NCBI RefSeq assembly: GCF_038502225.1
Contig: NW_027195373.1
Coordinates: 108,501-172,500 of the forward strand
Direction of reading: 5' to 3'
Length of the DNA stretch: 64,000 bases
From: Cherax quadricarinatus
Lineage: Eukaryota > Arthropoda > Malacostraca > Decapoda > Parastacidae
Made by a program: the position numbers and the translations under genes. This document shows positions 30,940 to 44,743 of the stretch, piece by piece. The notes below the pieces were generated by a model that did no database searches, was not told where the DNA came from, and was given only the letters and a program-made list of their open reading frames with translations. Each line of letters starts with the position of its first letter. Position 1 is the stretch's first letter.

Positions 30940-33900
30940 TTTCCTCATCCTCTGCTACCCTTCCTTCCTCATCCTCTGCTACCCTGCCTTCCTCATCCTC
31001 TTCTACCCTTCCTTCCTCATCCTCTGCTACCCTGCCTTCCTCATCCTCTTCTACCCTTCCTTCCTCATCCTCTGCTACCCTGCCTTCCTCATCCTCTGCT
31101 ACCCTGCCTTCCTCATCCTCTGCTACCCTGCCTTCCTCATCCTCTGCTACCCTGCCTTCTTCATCCCTTGCTACCCTGCCTTCCTCATCCTCTGCTACCC
31201 TGCCTTCCTTATCCTCTGCTACCCTGCCTTCCTCATCCTCTGCTACCCTGCCTTCCTCATCCTCTGCTACCCTTCCTTCCTCATCCTCTGCTACCCTGCC
31301 TTCCTCATCCTCTGCTACCCTTCCTTCCTCATCCTCTGCTACCCTGCCTTCCTCATCCTCTGCTACCCTTCCTTCCTCATCCTCTGCTACCCTTCCTTCC
31401 TCATCCTCTGCTACCCTTCCTTCCTCATCCTCTGCTACCCTTCCTTCCTCATCCTCTGCTACCCTTCCTTCCTCATCCTCTGCTACCCTTCCTTCCTCAT
31501 CCTCTGCTACCCTGCCTTCCTCATCCTCTGCTACCCTGCCTTCCTCATCCTCTGCTACCCTGCCTTCCTCATCCTCTGCTACCCTTCCTTCCTCATCCTC
31601 TGCTACCCTTCCTTCCTCATCCTCTGCTACCCTTCCTTCCTCATCCTCTGCTACCCTGCCTTCCTCATCCTCTGCTACCCTGCCTTCCTCATCCTCTGCT
31701 ACCCTTCCTTCCTCATCCTCTGCTACCCTTCCTTCTTCATCCCTTGCTACCCTGCCTTCCTCATCCTCTGCTACCCTTCCTTCCTCATCCTCTGCTACCC
31801 TTCCTTCCTCATCCTCTGCTACCCTGCCTTCCTCATCCTCTGCTACCCTGCCTTCCTCATCCTCTGCTACCCTGCCTTCTTCATCCTCTGCTACCCTGCC
31901 TTCCTCATCCTCTTCTACCCTTCCTTCCTCATCCTCTGCTACCCTGCCTTCCTCATCCCCTGCTACCCTGCCTTCCTCATCCTCTGCTACCCTGCCTTCC
32001 TCATCCTCTGCTACCCTGCCTTCCTCATCCTCTGCTACCCTTCCTTCCTCATCCTCTGCTACCCTTCCTTCCTCATCCTCTGCTACCCTTCCTTCCTCAT
32101 CCTCTGCTACCCTGCCTTCCTCATCCTCTGCTACCCTGCCTTCCTCATCCTCTGCTACCCTGCCTTCCTCATCCTCTGCTACCCTTCCTTCCTCATCCTC
32201 TGCTACCCTTCCTTCCTCATCCTCTGCTACCCTTCCTTCCTCATCCCCTGCTACCCTGCCTTCCTCATCCTCTGCTACCCTGCCTTCCTCATCCTCTTCT
32301 ACCCTTCCTTCCTCATCCTCTGCTACCCTGCCTTCCTCATCCTCTGCTACCCTTCCTTCCTCATCCTCTGCTACCCTTCCTTCCTCATCCTCTGCTACCC
32401 TGCCTTCCTCATCCTCTTCTACCCTTCCTTCCTCATTCTCTGCTACCCTGCCTTCCTCATCCTCTGCTACCCTGCCTTCCTCATCCTCTGCTACCCTGCC
32501 TTCCTCATCCTCTGCTACCCTTCCTTCTTCATCCCTTGCTACCCTGCCTTCCTCATCCTCTGCTACCCTGCCTTCCTCATCCTCTGCTACCCTTCCTTCC
32601 TCATCCTCTGCTACCCTTCCTTCCTCATCCTCTGCTACCCTGCCTTCCTCATCCTCTGCTACCCTGCCTTCCTCATCCTCTGCTACCCTGCCTTCCTCAT
32701 CCTCTGCTACCCTGCCTTCCTCATCCTCTGCTACCCTTCCTTCCTCATCCTCTGCTACCCTTCCTTCCTCATCCTCTGCTACCCTGCCTTCCTCATCCTC
32801 TTCTACCCTTCCTTCCTCATCCTCTGCTACCCTTCCTTCCTCATCCTCTGCTACCCTGCCTTCCTCATCCTCTGCTACCCTTCCTTCCTCATCCTCTGCT
32901 ACCCTTCCTTCCTCATCCTCTGCTACCCTGCCTTCCTCATCCTCTGCTACCCTTCCTTCCTCATCCCTTGCTACCCTGCCTTCCTCATCCTCTGCTACCC
33001 TTCCTTCCTCATCCTCTGCTACCCTGCCTTCCTCATCCTCTGCTACCCTGCCTTCCTCATCCTCTGCTACCCTTCCTTCCTCATCCTCTGCTACCCTTCC
33101 TTCCTCATCCTCTGCTACCCTTCCTTCCTCATCCTCTGCTACCCTTCCTTCCTCATCCTCTGCTACCCTGCCTTCCTCATCCTCTTCTACCCTTCCTTCC
33201 TCATCCTCTGCTACCCTTCCTTCCTCATCCTCTGCTACCCTGCCTTCCTCATCCTCTGCTACCCTTCCTTCCTCATCCTCTGCTACCCTTCCTTCTTCAT
33301 CCTCTGCTACCCTGCCTTCCTCATCCTCTGCTACCCTGCCTTCCTCATCCTCTGCTACCCTTCCTTCCTCATCCCTTGCTACCCTGCCTTCCTCATCCTC
33401 TGCTACCCTGCCTTCCTCATCCTCTGCTACCCTTCCTTCCTCATCCTCTGCTACCCTTCCTTCCTCATCCTCTGCTACCCTTCCTTCCTCATCCTCTGCT
33501 ACCCTTCCTTCCTCATCCTCTGCTACCCTGCCTTCCTCATCCTCTTCTACCCTTCCTTCCTCATCCTCTGCTACCCTTCCTTCCTCATCCTCTGCTACCC
33601 TGCCTTCCTCATCCTCTGCTACCCTTCCTTCCTCATCCTCTGCTACCCTTCCTTCCTCATCCTCTGCTACCCTTCCTTCCTCATCCTCTGCTACCCTGCC
33701 TTCCTCATCCTCTTCTACCCTTCCTTCCTCATCCTCTGCTACCCTTCCTTCCTCATCCTCTGCTACCCTGCCTTCCTCATCCTCTGCTACCCTTCCTTCC
33801 TCATCCTCTGCTACCCTTCCTTCCTCATCCTCTGCTACCCTTCCTTCCTCATCCTCTGCTACCCTTCCTTCCTCATCCTCTGCTACCCTGCCTTCCTCAT

Positions 33901-36900
33901 CCTCTGCTACCCTGCCTTCCTCATCCTCTGCTACCCTGCCTTCCTCATCCTCTGCTACCCTTCCTTCCTCATCCCTTGCTACCCTGCCTTCCTCATCCTC
34001 TGCTACCCTGCCTTCCTCATCCTCTGCTACCCTGCCTTCCTCATCCTCTGCTACCCTGCCTTCCTCATCCTCTGCTACCCTGCCTTCCTCATCCTCTGCT
34101 ACCCTTCCTTCCTCATCCTCTGCTACCCTGCCTTCCTCATCCTCTGCTACCCTTCCTTCCTCATCCTCTGCTACCCTTCCTTCCTCATCCTCTGCTACCC
34201 TTCCTTCCTCATCCCTTGCTACCCTGCCTTCCTCATCCTCTGCTACCCTGCCTTCCTCATCCTCTGCTACCCTGCCTTCCTCATCCTCTGCTACCCTTCC
34301 TTCCTCATCCTCTGCTACCCTGCCTTCCTCATCCTCTGCTACCCTGCCTTCCTCATCCTCTGCTACCCTTCCTTCCTCATCCCTTGCTACCCTGCCTTCC
34401 TCATCCTCTGCTACCCTGCCTTCCTCATCCTCTGCTACCCTTCCTTCCTCATCCTCTGCTACCCTTCCTTCCTCATCCTCTGCTACCCTGCCTTCCTCAT
34501 CCTCTTCTACCCTGCCTTCCTCATCCTCTGCTACCCTGCCTTCCTCATCCTCTGCTACCCTGCCTTCCTCATCCTCTGCTACCCTGCCTTCCTCATCCTC
34601 TGCTACCCTGCCTTCCTCATCCTCTGCTACCCTTCCTTCCTCATCCTCTGCTACCCTTCCTTCCTCATCCTCTGCTACCCTTCCTTCCTCATCCCTTGCT
34701 ACCCTGCCTTCCTCATCCTCTGCTACCCTGCCTTCCTCATCCTCTGCTACCCTGCCTTCCTCATCCTCTGCTACCCTGCCTTCCTCATCCTCTGCTACCC
34801 TGCCTTCCTCATCCTCTGCTACCCTGCCTTCCTCATCCTCTGCTACCCTTCCTTCCTCATCCTCTGCTACCCTGCCTTCCTCATCCTCTGCTACCCTGCC
34901 TTCCTCATCCTCTGCTACCCTGCCTTCCTCATCCTCTGCTACCCTTCCTTCCTCATCCTCTGCTACCCTTCCTTCCTCATCCTCTGCTACCCTTCCTTCC
35001 TCATCCCTTGCTACCCTGCCTTCCTCATCCTCTGCTACCCTGCCTTCCTCATCCTCTGCTACCCTGCCTTCCTCATCCTCTGCTACCCTGCCTTCCTCAT
35101 CCTCTGCTACCCTGCCTTCCTCATCCTCTGCTACCCTTCCTCATCCTCTGCTACCCTGCCTTCCTCATCCTCTGCTACCCTGCCTTCCTCATCCTCTGCT
35201 ACCCTGCCTTCCTCATCCTCTGCTACCCTGCCTTCCTCATCCTCTGCTACCCTTCCTTCCTCATCCTCTGCTACCCTGCCTTCCTCATCCCTTGCTACCC
35301 TTCCTTCCTCATCCTCTGCTACCCTGCCTTCCTCATCCTCTGCTACCCTGCCTTCCTCATCCCCTGCTACCCTTCCTTCCTCATCCTCTGCTACCCTGCC
35401 TTCCTCATCCTCTGCTACCCTTCCTTCCTCATCCTCTGCTACCCTGCCTTCCTCATCCCTTGCTACCCTTCCTTCCTCATCCTCTGCTACCCTGCCTTCC
35501 TCATCCTCTGCTACCCTGCCTTCCTCATCCCCTGCTACCCTTCCTTCCTCATCCTCTGCTACCCTTCCTTCCTCATCCTCTGCTACCCTGCCTTCCTCAT
35601 CCCTTGCTACCCTTCCTTCCTCATCCCTTGCTACCCTGCCTTCCTCATCCTCTGCTACCCTGCCTTCCTCATCCTCTGCTACCCTGCCTTCCTCATCCTC
35701 TGCTACCCTGCCTTCCTCATCCTCTGCTACCCTGCCTTCCTCATCCTCTGCTACCCTGCCTTCCTCATCCCCTGCTACCCTGCCTTCCTCATCCTCTGCT
35801 ACCCTTCCTTCCTCATCCCTTGCTACCCTTCCTTCCTCATCCTCTGCTACCCTTCCTTCCTCATCCCTTGCTACCCTGCCTTCCTCATCCTCTGCTACCC
35901 TGCCTTCCTCATCCTCTGCTACCCTGCCTTCCTCATCCTCTGCTACCCTGCCTTCCTCATCCTCTGCTACCCTGCCTTCCTCATCCTCTGCTACCCTTCC
36001 TTCCTCATCCCTTGCTACCCTGCCTTCCTCATCCTCTGCTACCCTTCCTTCCTCATCCTCTGCTACCCTGCCTTCCTCATCCTCTGCTACCCTGCCTTCC
36101 TCATCCTCTGCTACCCTTCCTTCCTCATCCCTTGCTACCCTGCCTTCCTCATCCTCTGCTACCCTTCCTTCCTCATCCCTTGCTACCCTGCCTTCCTCAT
36201 CCTCTGCTACCCTGCCTTCCTCATCCTCTGCTACCCTGCCTTCCTCATCCTCTGCTACCCTGCCTTCCTCATCCTCTGCTACCCTGCCTTCCTCATCCTC
36301 TGCTACCCTGCCTTCCTCATCCTCTGCTACCCTGCCTTCCTCATCCTCTGCTACCCTGCCTTCCTCATCCCCTGCTACCCTGCCTTCCTCATCCTCTGCT
36401 ACCCTTCCTTCCTCATCCTCTGCTACCCTTCCTTCCTCATCCTCTGCTACCCTTCCTTCCTCATCCTCTGCTACCCTGCCTTCCTCATCCTCTGCTACCC
36501 TGCCTTCCTCATCCCCTGCTACCCTGCCTTCCTCATCCCTTGCTACCCTGCCTTCCTCATCCTCTGCTACCCTGCCTTCCTCATCCTCTGCTACCCTTCC
36601 TTCCTCATCCCCTGCTACCCTGCCTTCCTCATCCTCTGCTACCCTGCCTTCCTCATCCCTTGCTACCCTGCCTTCCTCATCCTCTGCTACCCTGCCTTCC
36701 TCATCCCCTGCTACCCTGCCTTCCTCATCCTCTGCTACCCTGCCTTCCTCATCCTCTGCTACCCTTCCTTCCTCATCCTCTGCTACCCTGCCTTCCTCAT
36801 CCTCTGCTACCCTGCCTTCCTCATCCCCTGCTACCCTGCCTTCCTCATCCTCTGCTACCCTTCCTTCCTCATCCTCTGCTACCCTTCCTTCCTCATCCTC

Positions 36901-39900
36901 TGCTACCCTGCCTTCCTCATCCTCTGCTACCCTGCCTTCCTCATCCTCTGCTACCCTTCCTTCCTCATCCTCTGCTACCCTTCCTTCCTCATCCTCTGCT
37001 ACCCTGCCTTCCTCATCCTCTGCTACCCTGCCTTCCTCATCCCCTGCTACCCTGCCTTCCTCATCCTCTGCTACCCTGCCTTCCTCATCCTCTGCTACCC
37101 TTCCTTCCTCATCCTCTGCTACCCTGCCTTCCTCATCCTCTGCTACCCTGCCTTCCTCATCCCCTGCTACCCTGCCTTCCTCATCCTCTGCTACCCTTCC
37201 TTCCTCATCCTCTGCTACCCTTCCTTCCTCATCCTCTGCTACCCTGCCTTCCTCATCCTCTGCTACCCTGCCTTCCTCATCCTCTGCTACCCTTCCTTCC
37301 TCATCCTCTGCTACCCTTCCTTCCTCATCCTCTGCTACCCTGCCTTCCTCATCCTCTGCTACCCTTCCTTCCTCATCCTCTGCTACCCTTCCTTCCTCAT
37401 CCTCTGCTACCCTTCCTTCCTCATCCTCTGCTACCCTGCCTTCCTCATCCTCTGCTACCCTGCCTTCCTCATCCTCTGCTACCCTGCCTTCCTCATCCTC
37501 TGCTACCCTGCCTTCCTCATCCTCTGCTACCCTTCCTTCCTCATCCTCTGCTACCCTTCCTTCCTCATCCTGTGCTACCCTGCCTTCCTCATCCTCTGCT
37601 ACCCTTCCTTCCTCATCCTCTGCTACCCTTCCTTCCTCATCCTCTGCTACCCTTCCTTCCTCATCCTCTGCTACCCTTCCTTCCTCATCCTCTGCTACCC
37701 TTCCTTCCTCATCCTCTGCTACCCTGCCTTCCTCATCCTCTGCTACCCTGCCTTCCTCATCCTCTGCTACCCTTCCTTCCTCATCCCTTGCTACCCTGCC
37801 TTCCTCATCCTCTGCTACCCTGCCTTCCTCATCCTCTGCTACCCTGCCTTCCTCATCCTCTGCTACCCTGCCTTCCTCATCCTCTGCTACCCTTCCTTCC
37901 TCATCCTCTGCTACCCTTCCTTCCTCATCCTCTGCTACCCTGCCTTCCTCATCCTCTGCTACCCTGCCTTCCTCATCCTCTGCTACCCTTCCTTCCTCAT
38001 CCTCTGCTACCCTTCCTTCCTCATCCTCTGCTACCCTGCCTTCCTCATCCTCTGCTACCCTGCCTTCCTCATCCCCTGCTACCCTGCCTTCCTCATCCCC
38101 TGCTACCCTGCCTTCCTCATCCCCTGCTACCCTGCCTTCCTCATCCCTTGCTACCCTGCCTTCCTCATCCCTTGCTACCCTGCCTTCCTCATCCTCTGCT
38201 ACCCTGCCTTCCTCATCCTCTGCTACCCTGCCTTCCTCATCCCCTGCTACCCTGCCTTCCTCATCCTCTGCTACCCTGCCTTCCTCATCCTCTGCTACCC
38301 TGCCTTCCTCATCCTCTGCTACCCTGCCTTCCTCATCCTCTGCTACCCTGCCTTCCTCATCCTCTGCTACCCTGCCTTCCTCATCCCTTGCTACCCTGCC
38401 TTCCTCATCCCTTGCTACCCTGCCTTCCTCATCCTCTGCTACCCTGCCTTCCTCATCCTCTGCTACCCTGCCTTCCTCATCCCCTGCTACCCTGCCTTCC
38501 TCATCCTCTGCTACCCTGCCTTCCTCATCCTCTGCTACCCTGCCTTCCTCATCCCTTGCTACCCTGCCTTCCTCATCCCTTGCTACCCTGCCTTCCTCAT
38601 CCTCTGCTACCCTGCCTTCCTCATCCTCTGCTACCCTGCCTTCTTCATCCCCTGCTACCCTGCCTTCCTCATCCTCTGCTACCCTGCCTTCCTCATCCCC
38701 TGCTACCCTGCCTTCCTCATCCTCTGCTACCCTGCCTTCCTCATCCCTTGCTACCCTGCCTTCCTCATCCTCTGCTACCCTTCCTTCCTCATCCCCTGCT
38801 ACCCTGCCTTCCTCATCCCCTGCTACCCTGCCTTCCTCATCCTCTGCTACCCTGCCTTCCTCATCCTCTGCTACCCTTCCTTCCTCATCCTCTGCTACCC
38901 TTCCTTCCTCATCCTCTGCTACCCTTCCTTCCTCATCCTCTGCTACCCTGCCTTCCTCATCCTCTGCTACCCTGCCTTCCTCATCCTCTGCTACCCTGCC
39001 TTCCTCATCCTCTGCTACCCTTCCTTCCTCATCCTCTGCTACCCTGCCTTCCTCATCCTCTGCTACCCTGCCTTCCTCATCCTCTGCTACCCTGCCTTCC
39101 TCATCCTCTGCTACCCTTCCTTCCTCATCCTCTGCTACTCTTCCTTCCTCATCCTCTGCTACCCTGCCTTCCTCATCCTCTGCTACCCTTCCTTCCTCAT
39201 CCTCTGCTACCCTGCCTTCCTCATCCTCTGCTACCCTGCCTTCCTCATCCTCTGCTACCCTGCCTTCCTCATCCCCTGCTACCCTGCCTTCCTCATCCCT
39301 TGCTACCCTGCCTTCCTCATCCCTTGCTACCCTGCCTTCCTCATCCTCTGCTACCCTGCCTTCCTCATCCTCTGCTACCCTGCCTTCCTCATCCTCTGCT
39401 ACCCTGCCTTCTTCATCCTCTGCTACCCTGCCTTCCTCATCCCTTGCTACCCTGCCTTCCTCATCCTCTGCTACCCTGCCTTCCTCATCCTCTGCTACCC
39501 TGCCTTCCTCATCCCTTGCTACCCTGCCTTCCTCATCCCCCGCTACCCTGCCTTCCTCATCCCTTGCTACCCTGCCTTCCTCATCCTCTGCTACCCTGCC
39601 TTCCTCATCCTCTGCTACCCTGCCTTCCTCATCCTCTGCTACCCTGCCTTCCTCATCCTCTGCTACCCTGCCTTCTTCATCCTCTGCTACCCTGCCTTCC
39701 TCATCCCTTGCTACCCTGCCTTCCTCATCCCCCGCTACCCTGCCTTCCTCATCCCTTGCTACCCTGCCTTCCTCATCCCTTGCTACCCTGCCTTCCTCAT
39801 CCTCTGCTACCCTGCCTTCCTCATCCCCTGCTACCCTGCCTTCCTCATCCCTTGCTACCCTGCCTTCCTCATCCCTTGCTACCCTGCCTTCCTCATCCTC

Positions 39901-40592
39901 TGCTACCCTGCCTTCCTCATCCCTTGCTACCCTGCCTTCCTCATCCCTTGCTACCCTGCCTTCCTCATCCTCTGCTACCCTGCCTTCCTCATCCCCTGCT
40001 ACCCTGCCTTCCTCATCTCCTGCTACCCTGCCTTCCTCATCCTCTGCTACCCTGCCTTCCTCGTCCCCTGCTACCCTGCCTTCCTCATCCCCTGCTACCC
40101 TGCCTTCCTCATCCTCTGCTACCCTGCCTTCCTCATCCTCTGCTACCCTGCCTTCCTCATCCCCTGCTACCCTGCCTTCCTCATCCCCTGCTACCCTGCC
40201 TTCCTCATCCTCTGCTACCCTGCCTTCCTCATCCCTTGCTACCCTGCCTTCCTCATCCTCTGCTACCCTGCCTTCCTTATCCTCTGCTACCCTGCCTTCC
40301 TCATCCCCTGCAACCCTGCCTTCTTCATCCTCTGCTACCCTTCCTTCCTCATCCTCTGCTACCCTGCCTTTTTCGTCCCCTGCTACCCTTCCTTCCTCAT
40401 CCCCTGCTACCCTGCCTTCCTCATCCTCTTCTACCCTGCCTTCCTCATCCCCTGCTACCCTGCCTTCCTCGTCCCCTGCTACCCTTCCTTCCTCATCCCC
40501 TGCTACCCTGCCTTCCTCATCCTCTTCTACCCTGCCTTCCTCATCCTCTGCTACCCTGCCTTCCTCATTCCCTGCTACCCTGCTTGGTGCCC
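30940..40592. repeat. 24-bp minisatellite, about 400 units (9.65 kb)
   Basis: Unit of 24 bp with CTACCCTGCCTTCCTCATCC. Two sites vary independently: TGCC or TTCC, and CCTCTGC, CCCCTGC or CCCTTGC. The 24-bp period is kept throughout as far as I can follow it, except for one 20-bp unit at about 35,130, where TTCC is lost. Because 24 is a multiple of three, [16 protein letters not shown] and (antisense) EGRVAEDE frames stay open for thousands of codons on both strands. The CCCTTGC/CCCCTGC subtype becomes common only to the right of about 38 kb. Confidence 0.96.
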
Positions 40593-40619
40593 AGTTCATT
40601 CACTGTCTTTACTGTCCCT

Positions 40620-40935
40620 GCCTTCTGCCTACCTTATCCCCTGCTGTCCTGGTTCCTGCTATCCTCTCTCCTGCTATCCTGGTTCCGGCTATGCTCTCCC
40701 GCTATCCTGGTTCCTGCTATCCTCTCTCCTGCTATCCTGGTTCCTGCTATCCTCTCCTGCTATCCTGGTTCCTGCTATCCTCTCCTGCTATCCTGGTTCC
40801 AGCTATCCTCTGTCCTACTGTCCTCTTTCGTGCTATCCTTCATCCTGCTATCCTGGTTCCTGCTATCCTGTCTCTTGCTATCCTCCATCCTGCTACCCTG
40901 CCTCCTCCTACCCTGCCTCCTGCTCAGCTCTCTCA
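40620..40935. repeat. Degenerate CTGCTATCCTGGTTC repeats
   Basis: Irregular copies of CTGCTATCCTGGTTC and CTGCTATCCTCTC, about 28 bp per pair. They look like a diverged edge of the 24-bp array with the same CTGCTAYCCT core. Confidence 0.85.
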
Positions 40936-40939
40936 CCCT

Positions 40940-41234
40940 TTACATCAGTCTCTAGTGTAAAGTTAGACATTCCTGTTAGGTAAATGACACTGTGGCAATG
41001 TATCGCTGGCCAGGAGCTTTGTCATGCGAGACATGGCCACGATGTCAACATTACTTACGTCTGTGTTCGTTCGTCCAACATTTACGTCGATAATTCTGCC
41101 GATTTATGTTAAGTTTTGTGTATATTCTCTCTCTACCTAGGCCTATAAGAGCCTTATAAAATCCACTGCAGTAGATGTATTACGAAATGTAATTTTGGGT
41201 TTTCTGAAGAGGTGTCTGTTCTTCTGTTGGTTGT
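40940..41234. other. Spacer without recognisable gene
   Basis: Single-copy-looking sequence. No frame longer than background and no RNA-gene signature that I can recognise. Confidence 0.55.
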
Positions 41235-41419
41235 ATGCTGTCTGGAGTATACCTGGAGGGTATACCGGGGGGTCAACGCCCCCGCGGCCCGGTCCGTGAC
41301 CAGGCCTCCCGGTGGTTCAGGGCCTGATCAACCAGGATGTTACTACTGGCCACACGCAGGCCAGCGTACGAACCATAGCCTGGCTGGTCAGGTACTAACT
41401 TCAGGTGCCTCTCCAGCGC
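41235..41419. mobile_element. Decapod dispersed repeat, left portion
   Basis: Contains GTGACCAGGCCTCCCGG, GGCCTGATCAACCAGG and CTGGCTGGTCAGG in the order I recall from a very common decapod interspersed repeat. In that repeat the sequence continues through CTTGAAGAC and CCAGGGGTCT into TTGGTAAT. Here those words are separated by a 3.3-kb minisatellite built from the first two, and TTGGTAAT reappears at its far end. The family name and full length are unknown to me. Confidence 0.65.
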
Positions 41420-44400
41420 CTTCTTGAAAACAACCAGGGGTCTTGACAACCAGGGGTCTTGAAGACAACCAGGTGTCTTGAAGACAACCAGGTGTCTTGA
41501 AGACAACCAGGGGTCTTGAAGACAACCAGGGGTCTTGAAGACAACCAGGGGTCTTGAAGACAACCAGGTGTCTTGAAGACAACCAGGTGTCTTGAAGACA
41601 ACCAGGGGTCTTGAAGACAACCAGGGGTCTTGAAGACAACCAGGTGTCTTGAAGACAACCAGGGGTCTTGAAGACAACCAGGGGTCTTCAAGACAGCCAG
41701 GGGTCTTGAAGACAACCAGGGGTCTTGAAGACAGCCAGGGGTCTTGAAGACAACCAGGGGTCTTGAAGACAACCAGGGGTCTTGAAGACAACCAGGGGTC
41801 TTGAAGACAGCCAGGGGTCTTGAAGACAACCAGGGGTCTTGAAGACAGCCAGGGGTCTTGAAGACAACCAGGGGTCTTGAAGACAACCAGGGGTCTTGAA
41901 GACAACCAGGTGTCTTGAAGACAACCAGGTGTCTTGAAGACAACCAGGGGTCTTGAAGACAACCAGGTGTCTTGAAGACAACCAGGGGTCTTGAAGACAA
42001 CCAGGGGTCTTGACAACCAGGGGTCTTGAAGACAACCAGGTGTCTTGAAGACAACCAGGGGTCTTGAAGACAAACAGGGGTCTTGACAACCAGGGGTCTT
42101 GAAGACAACCAGGTGTCTTGAAGACAACCAGGGGTCTTGAAGACAACCAGGGGTCTTGACAACCAGGGGTCTTGAAGACAACCAGGTGTCTTGAAGACAA
42201 CCAGGGGTCTTGACAACCAGGGGTCTTGAAGACAAACAGGGGTCTTGACAACCAGGGGTCTTGAAGACAACCAGGTGTCTTGAAGACAACCAGGGGTCTT
42301 GAAGACAACCAGGGGTCTTGACAACCAGGGGTCTTGAAGACAACCAGGTGTCTTGAAGACAACCAGGTGTCTTGAAGACAACCAGGGGTCTTGAAGACAA
42401 CCAGGGGTCTTGAAGACAACCAGGGGCCTTGAAGACAACCAGGGGCCTTGAAGACAACCAGGGGTCTTGAAGACAACCAGGAGTCTTGAAGACAACCAGG
42501 GGTCTTGAAGACAACCAGGGGTCTTGGAGACAACCAGGGGTCTTGAAGACAACCAGGGGTCTTGAAGACAACCAGGGGTCTTGAAGACAACCAGGGGTCT
42601 TGAAGACAACCAGGTGTCTTGAAGACAACCAGGTGTCTTGAAGACAACCAGGGGTCTTGAAGACAACCAGGGGTCTTGAAGACAACCAGGTGTCTTGAAG
42701 ACAACCAGGGGTCTTGAAGACAACCAGGGGTCTTGACAACCAGGGGTCTTGAAGACAACCAGGTGTCTTGAAGACAACCAGGGGTCTTGAAGACAAACAG
42801 GGGTCTTGACAACCAGGGGTCTTGAAGACAACCAGGTGTCTTGAAGACAACCAGGGGTCTTGAAGACAACCAGGGGTCTTGACAACCAGGGGTCTTGAAG
42901 ACAACCAGGTGTCTTGAAGACAACCAGGGGTCTTGAAGACAAACAGGGGTCTTGACAACCAGGGGTCTTGAAGACAACCAGGTGTCTTGAAGACAACCAG
43001 GGGTCTTGAAGACAACCAGGGGTCTTGACAACCAGGGGTCTTGAAGACAACCAGGTGTCTTGAAGACAACCAGGGGTCTTGACAACCAGGGGTCTTGAAG
43101 ACAAACAGGGGTCTTGACAACCAGGGGTCTTGAAGACAACCAGGTGTCTTGAAGACAACCAGGGGTCTTGAAGACAACCAGGGGTCTTGACAACCAGGGG
43201 TCTTGAAGACAACCAGGTGTCTTGAAGACAACCAGGTGTCTTGAAGACAACCAGGGGTCTTGACAACCAGGGGTCTTGACAACCAGGGGTCTTGACAACC
43301 AGGGGTCTTGAAGACAACCAGGTGTCTTGAAGACAACCAGGTGTCTTGAAGACAACCAGGGGTCTTGAAGACAACCAGGGGTCTTGACAACCAGGGGTCT
43401 TGAAGACAACCAGGTGTCTTGAAGACAACCAGGGGTCTTGAAGACAACCAGGGGTCTTGAAGACAACCAGGTGTCTTGAAGACAACCAGGGGTCTTGACA
43501 ACCAGGTGTCTTGAAGACAACCAGGGGTCTTGAAGACAACCAGGGGTCTTAAAGACAACCAGGGGTCTTGAAGACAGCCAGGTGTCTTGAAGACAACCAG
43601 GTGTCTTGAAGACAACCAGGGGTCTTGAAGACAACCAGGTGTCTTGAAGACAACCAGGGGTCTTGAAGACACCGAGGGGTCTTGAAGACAACCAGGGGTC
43701 TTGAAGACAACCAGGGGTCTTGAAGACAACCAGGGGTCTTGAAGACAGCCAGGGGTCTTGAAGACAACCAGGGGTCTTGAAGACAGCCAGGGGTCTTGAA
43801 GACAACCAGGAGTCTTGAAGACAACCAGGGGTCTTGAAGACAGCCAGGGGTCTTGAAGACAACCAGGGGTCTTGAAGACAACCAGGAGTCTTGAAGACAA
43901 CCAGGGGTCTTGAAGACAACCAGTGGTCTTGAAGACAGCCAGGGGTCTTGAAGACAACCAGGGGTCTTGAAGACAGCCAGGGGTCTTGAAGACAACCAGG
44001 AGTCTTGAAGACAACCAGGGGTCTTGAAGACAACCAGTGGTCTTGAAGACAGCCAGGGGTCTTGAAGACAACCAGGTGTCTTGAAGACAACCAGGGGTCT
44101 TGAAGACAACCAGGGGTCTTGAAGACAACCATTGGTCTTGAAGACAACCAGGGGTCTTGAAGACAACCAGGGGTCTTGAAGACAACCAGGGGTCTTGAAG
44201 ACAACCAGGGGCCTTGAAGACAACCAGGGGCCTTGAAGACAACCAGGGGTCTTGAAGACAACCAGGAGTCTTGAAGACAACCAGGGGTCTTGGAGACAAC
44301 CAGGGGTCTTGGAGACAACCAGGGGTCTTGAAGACAACCAGGGGTCTTGAAGACAACCAGGGGTCTTGAAGACAACCAGGGGTCTTGAAGACAACCAGGG

Positions 44401-44743
44401 GTCTTGAAGACAACCAGGGGTCTTGAAGACAACCAGGGGTCTTAAAGACAACCAGGGGTCTTGAAGACAACCAGGGATCTTGAAGACAACCAGGGGTCTT
44501 GAAGACAACCAGGGGTCTTGAAGACAACCAGGGGTCTTGAAGACAACCAGGGGTCTTGAAGACAACCAGGGGTCTTGAAGACAGCCAGGGGTCTTGAAGA
44601 CAACCAGGGGTCTTGAAGACAACCAGGGGTCTTGAAGACAACCAGGGGTCTTGAAGACAACCAGGGGTCTTGAAGACAACCAGGGGTCTTGAAGACAACC
44701 AGGGGTCTTGAAGACAACCAGGGGTCTTGAAGACAACCAGGGG
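41420..44743. repeat. 19-bp minisatellite, about 180 units
   Basis: Unit CCAGGGGTCTTGAAGACAA (19 bp) with GGTGTC, GACAGCC and GGAGTC variants. A shorter 16-bp form lacks GAA (TTGACAACC) and is concentrated at 42,000-43,520. The array ends in GGGGTCTATTGGTAATG, joining the right remnant of the dispersed repeat. Minus-strand frames of up to 1,241 codons are artefacts, since three 19-bp units make 57 bp with no stop. Confidence 0.96.

Noticed and set aside
35131..40599. 1,822-codon antisense frame (EGRVAEDE repeats)
   Set aside because: Opposite-strand reading of the same 24-bp array.
30274..40983. 3,569-codon open frame ([16 protein letters not shown] repeats)
   Set aside because: It lies almost entirely inside 27-bp and 24-bp arrays whose units lack stops. 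Other frames and the opposite strand are equally open, and it changes repeat phase at the 20-bp unit near 35,130. No unique domain or start context.
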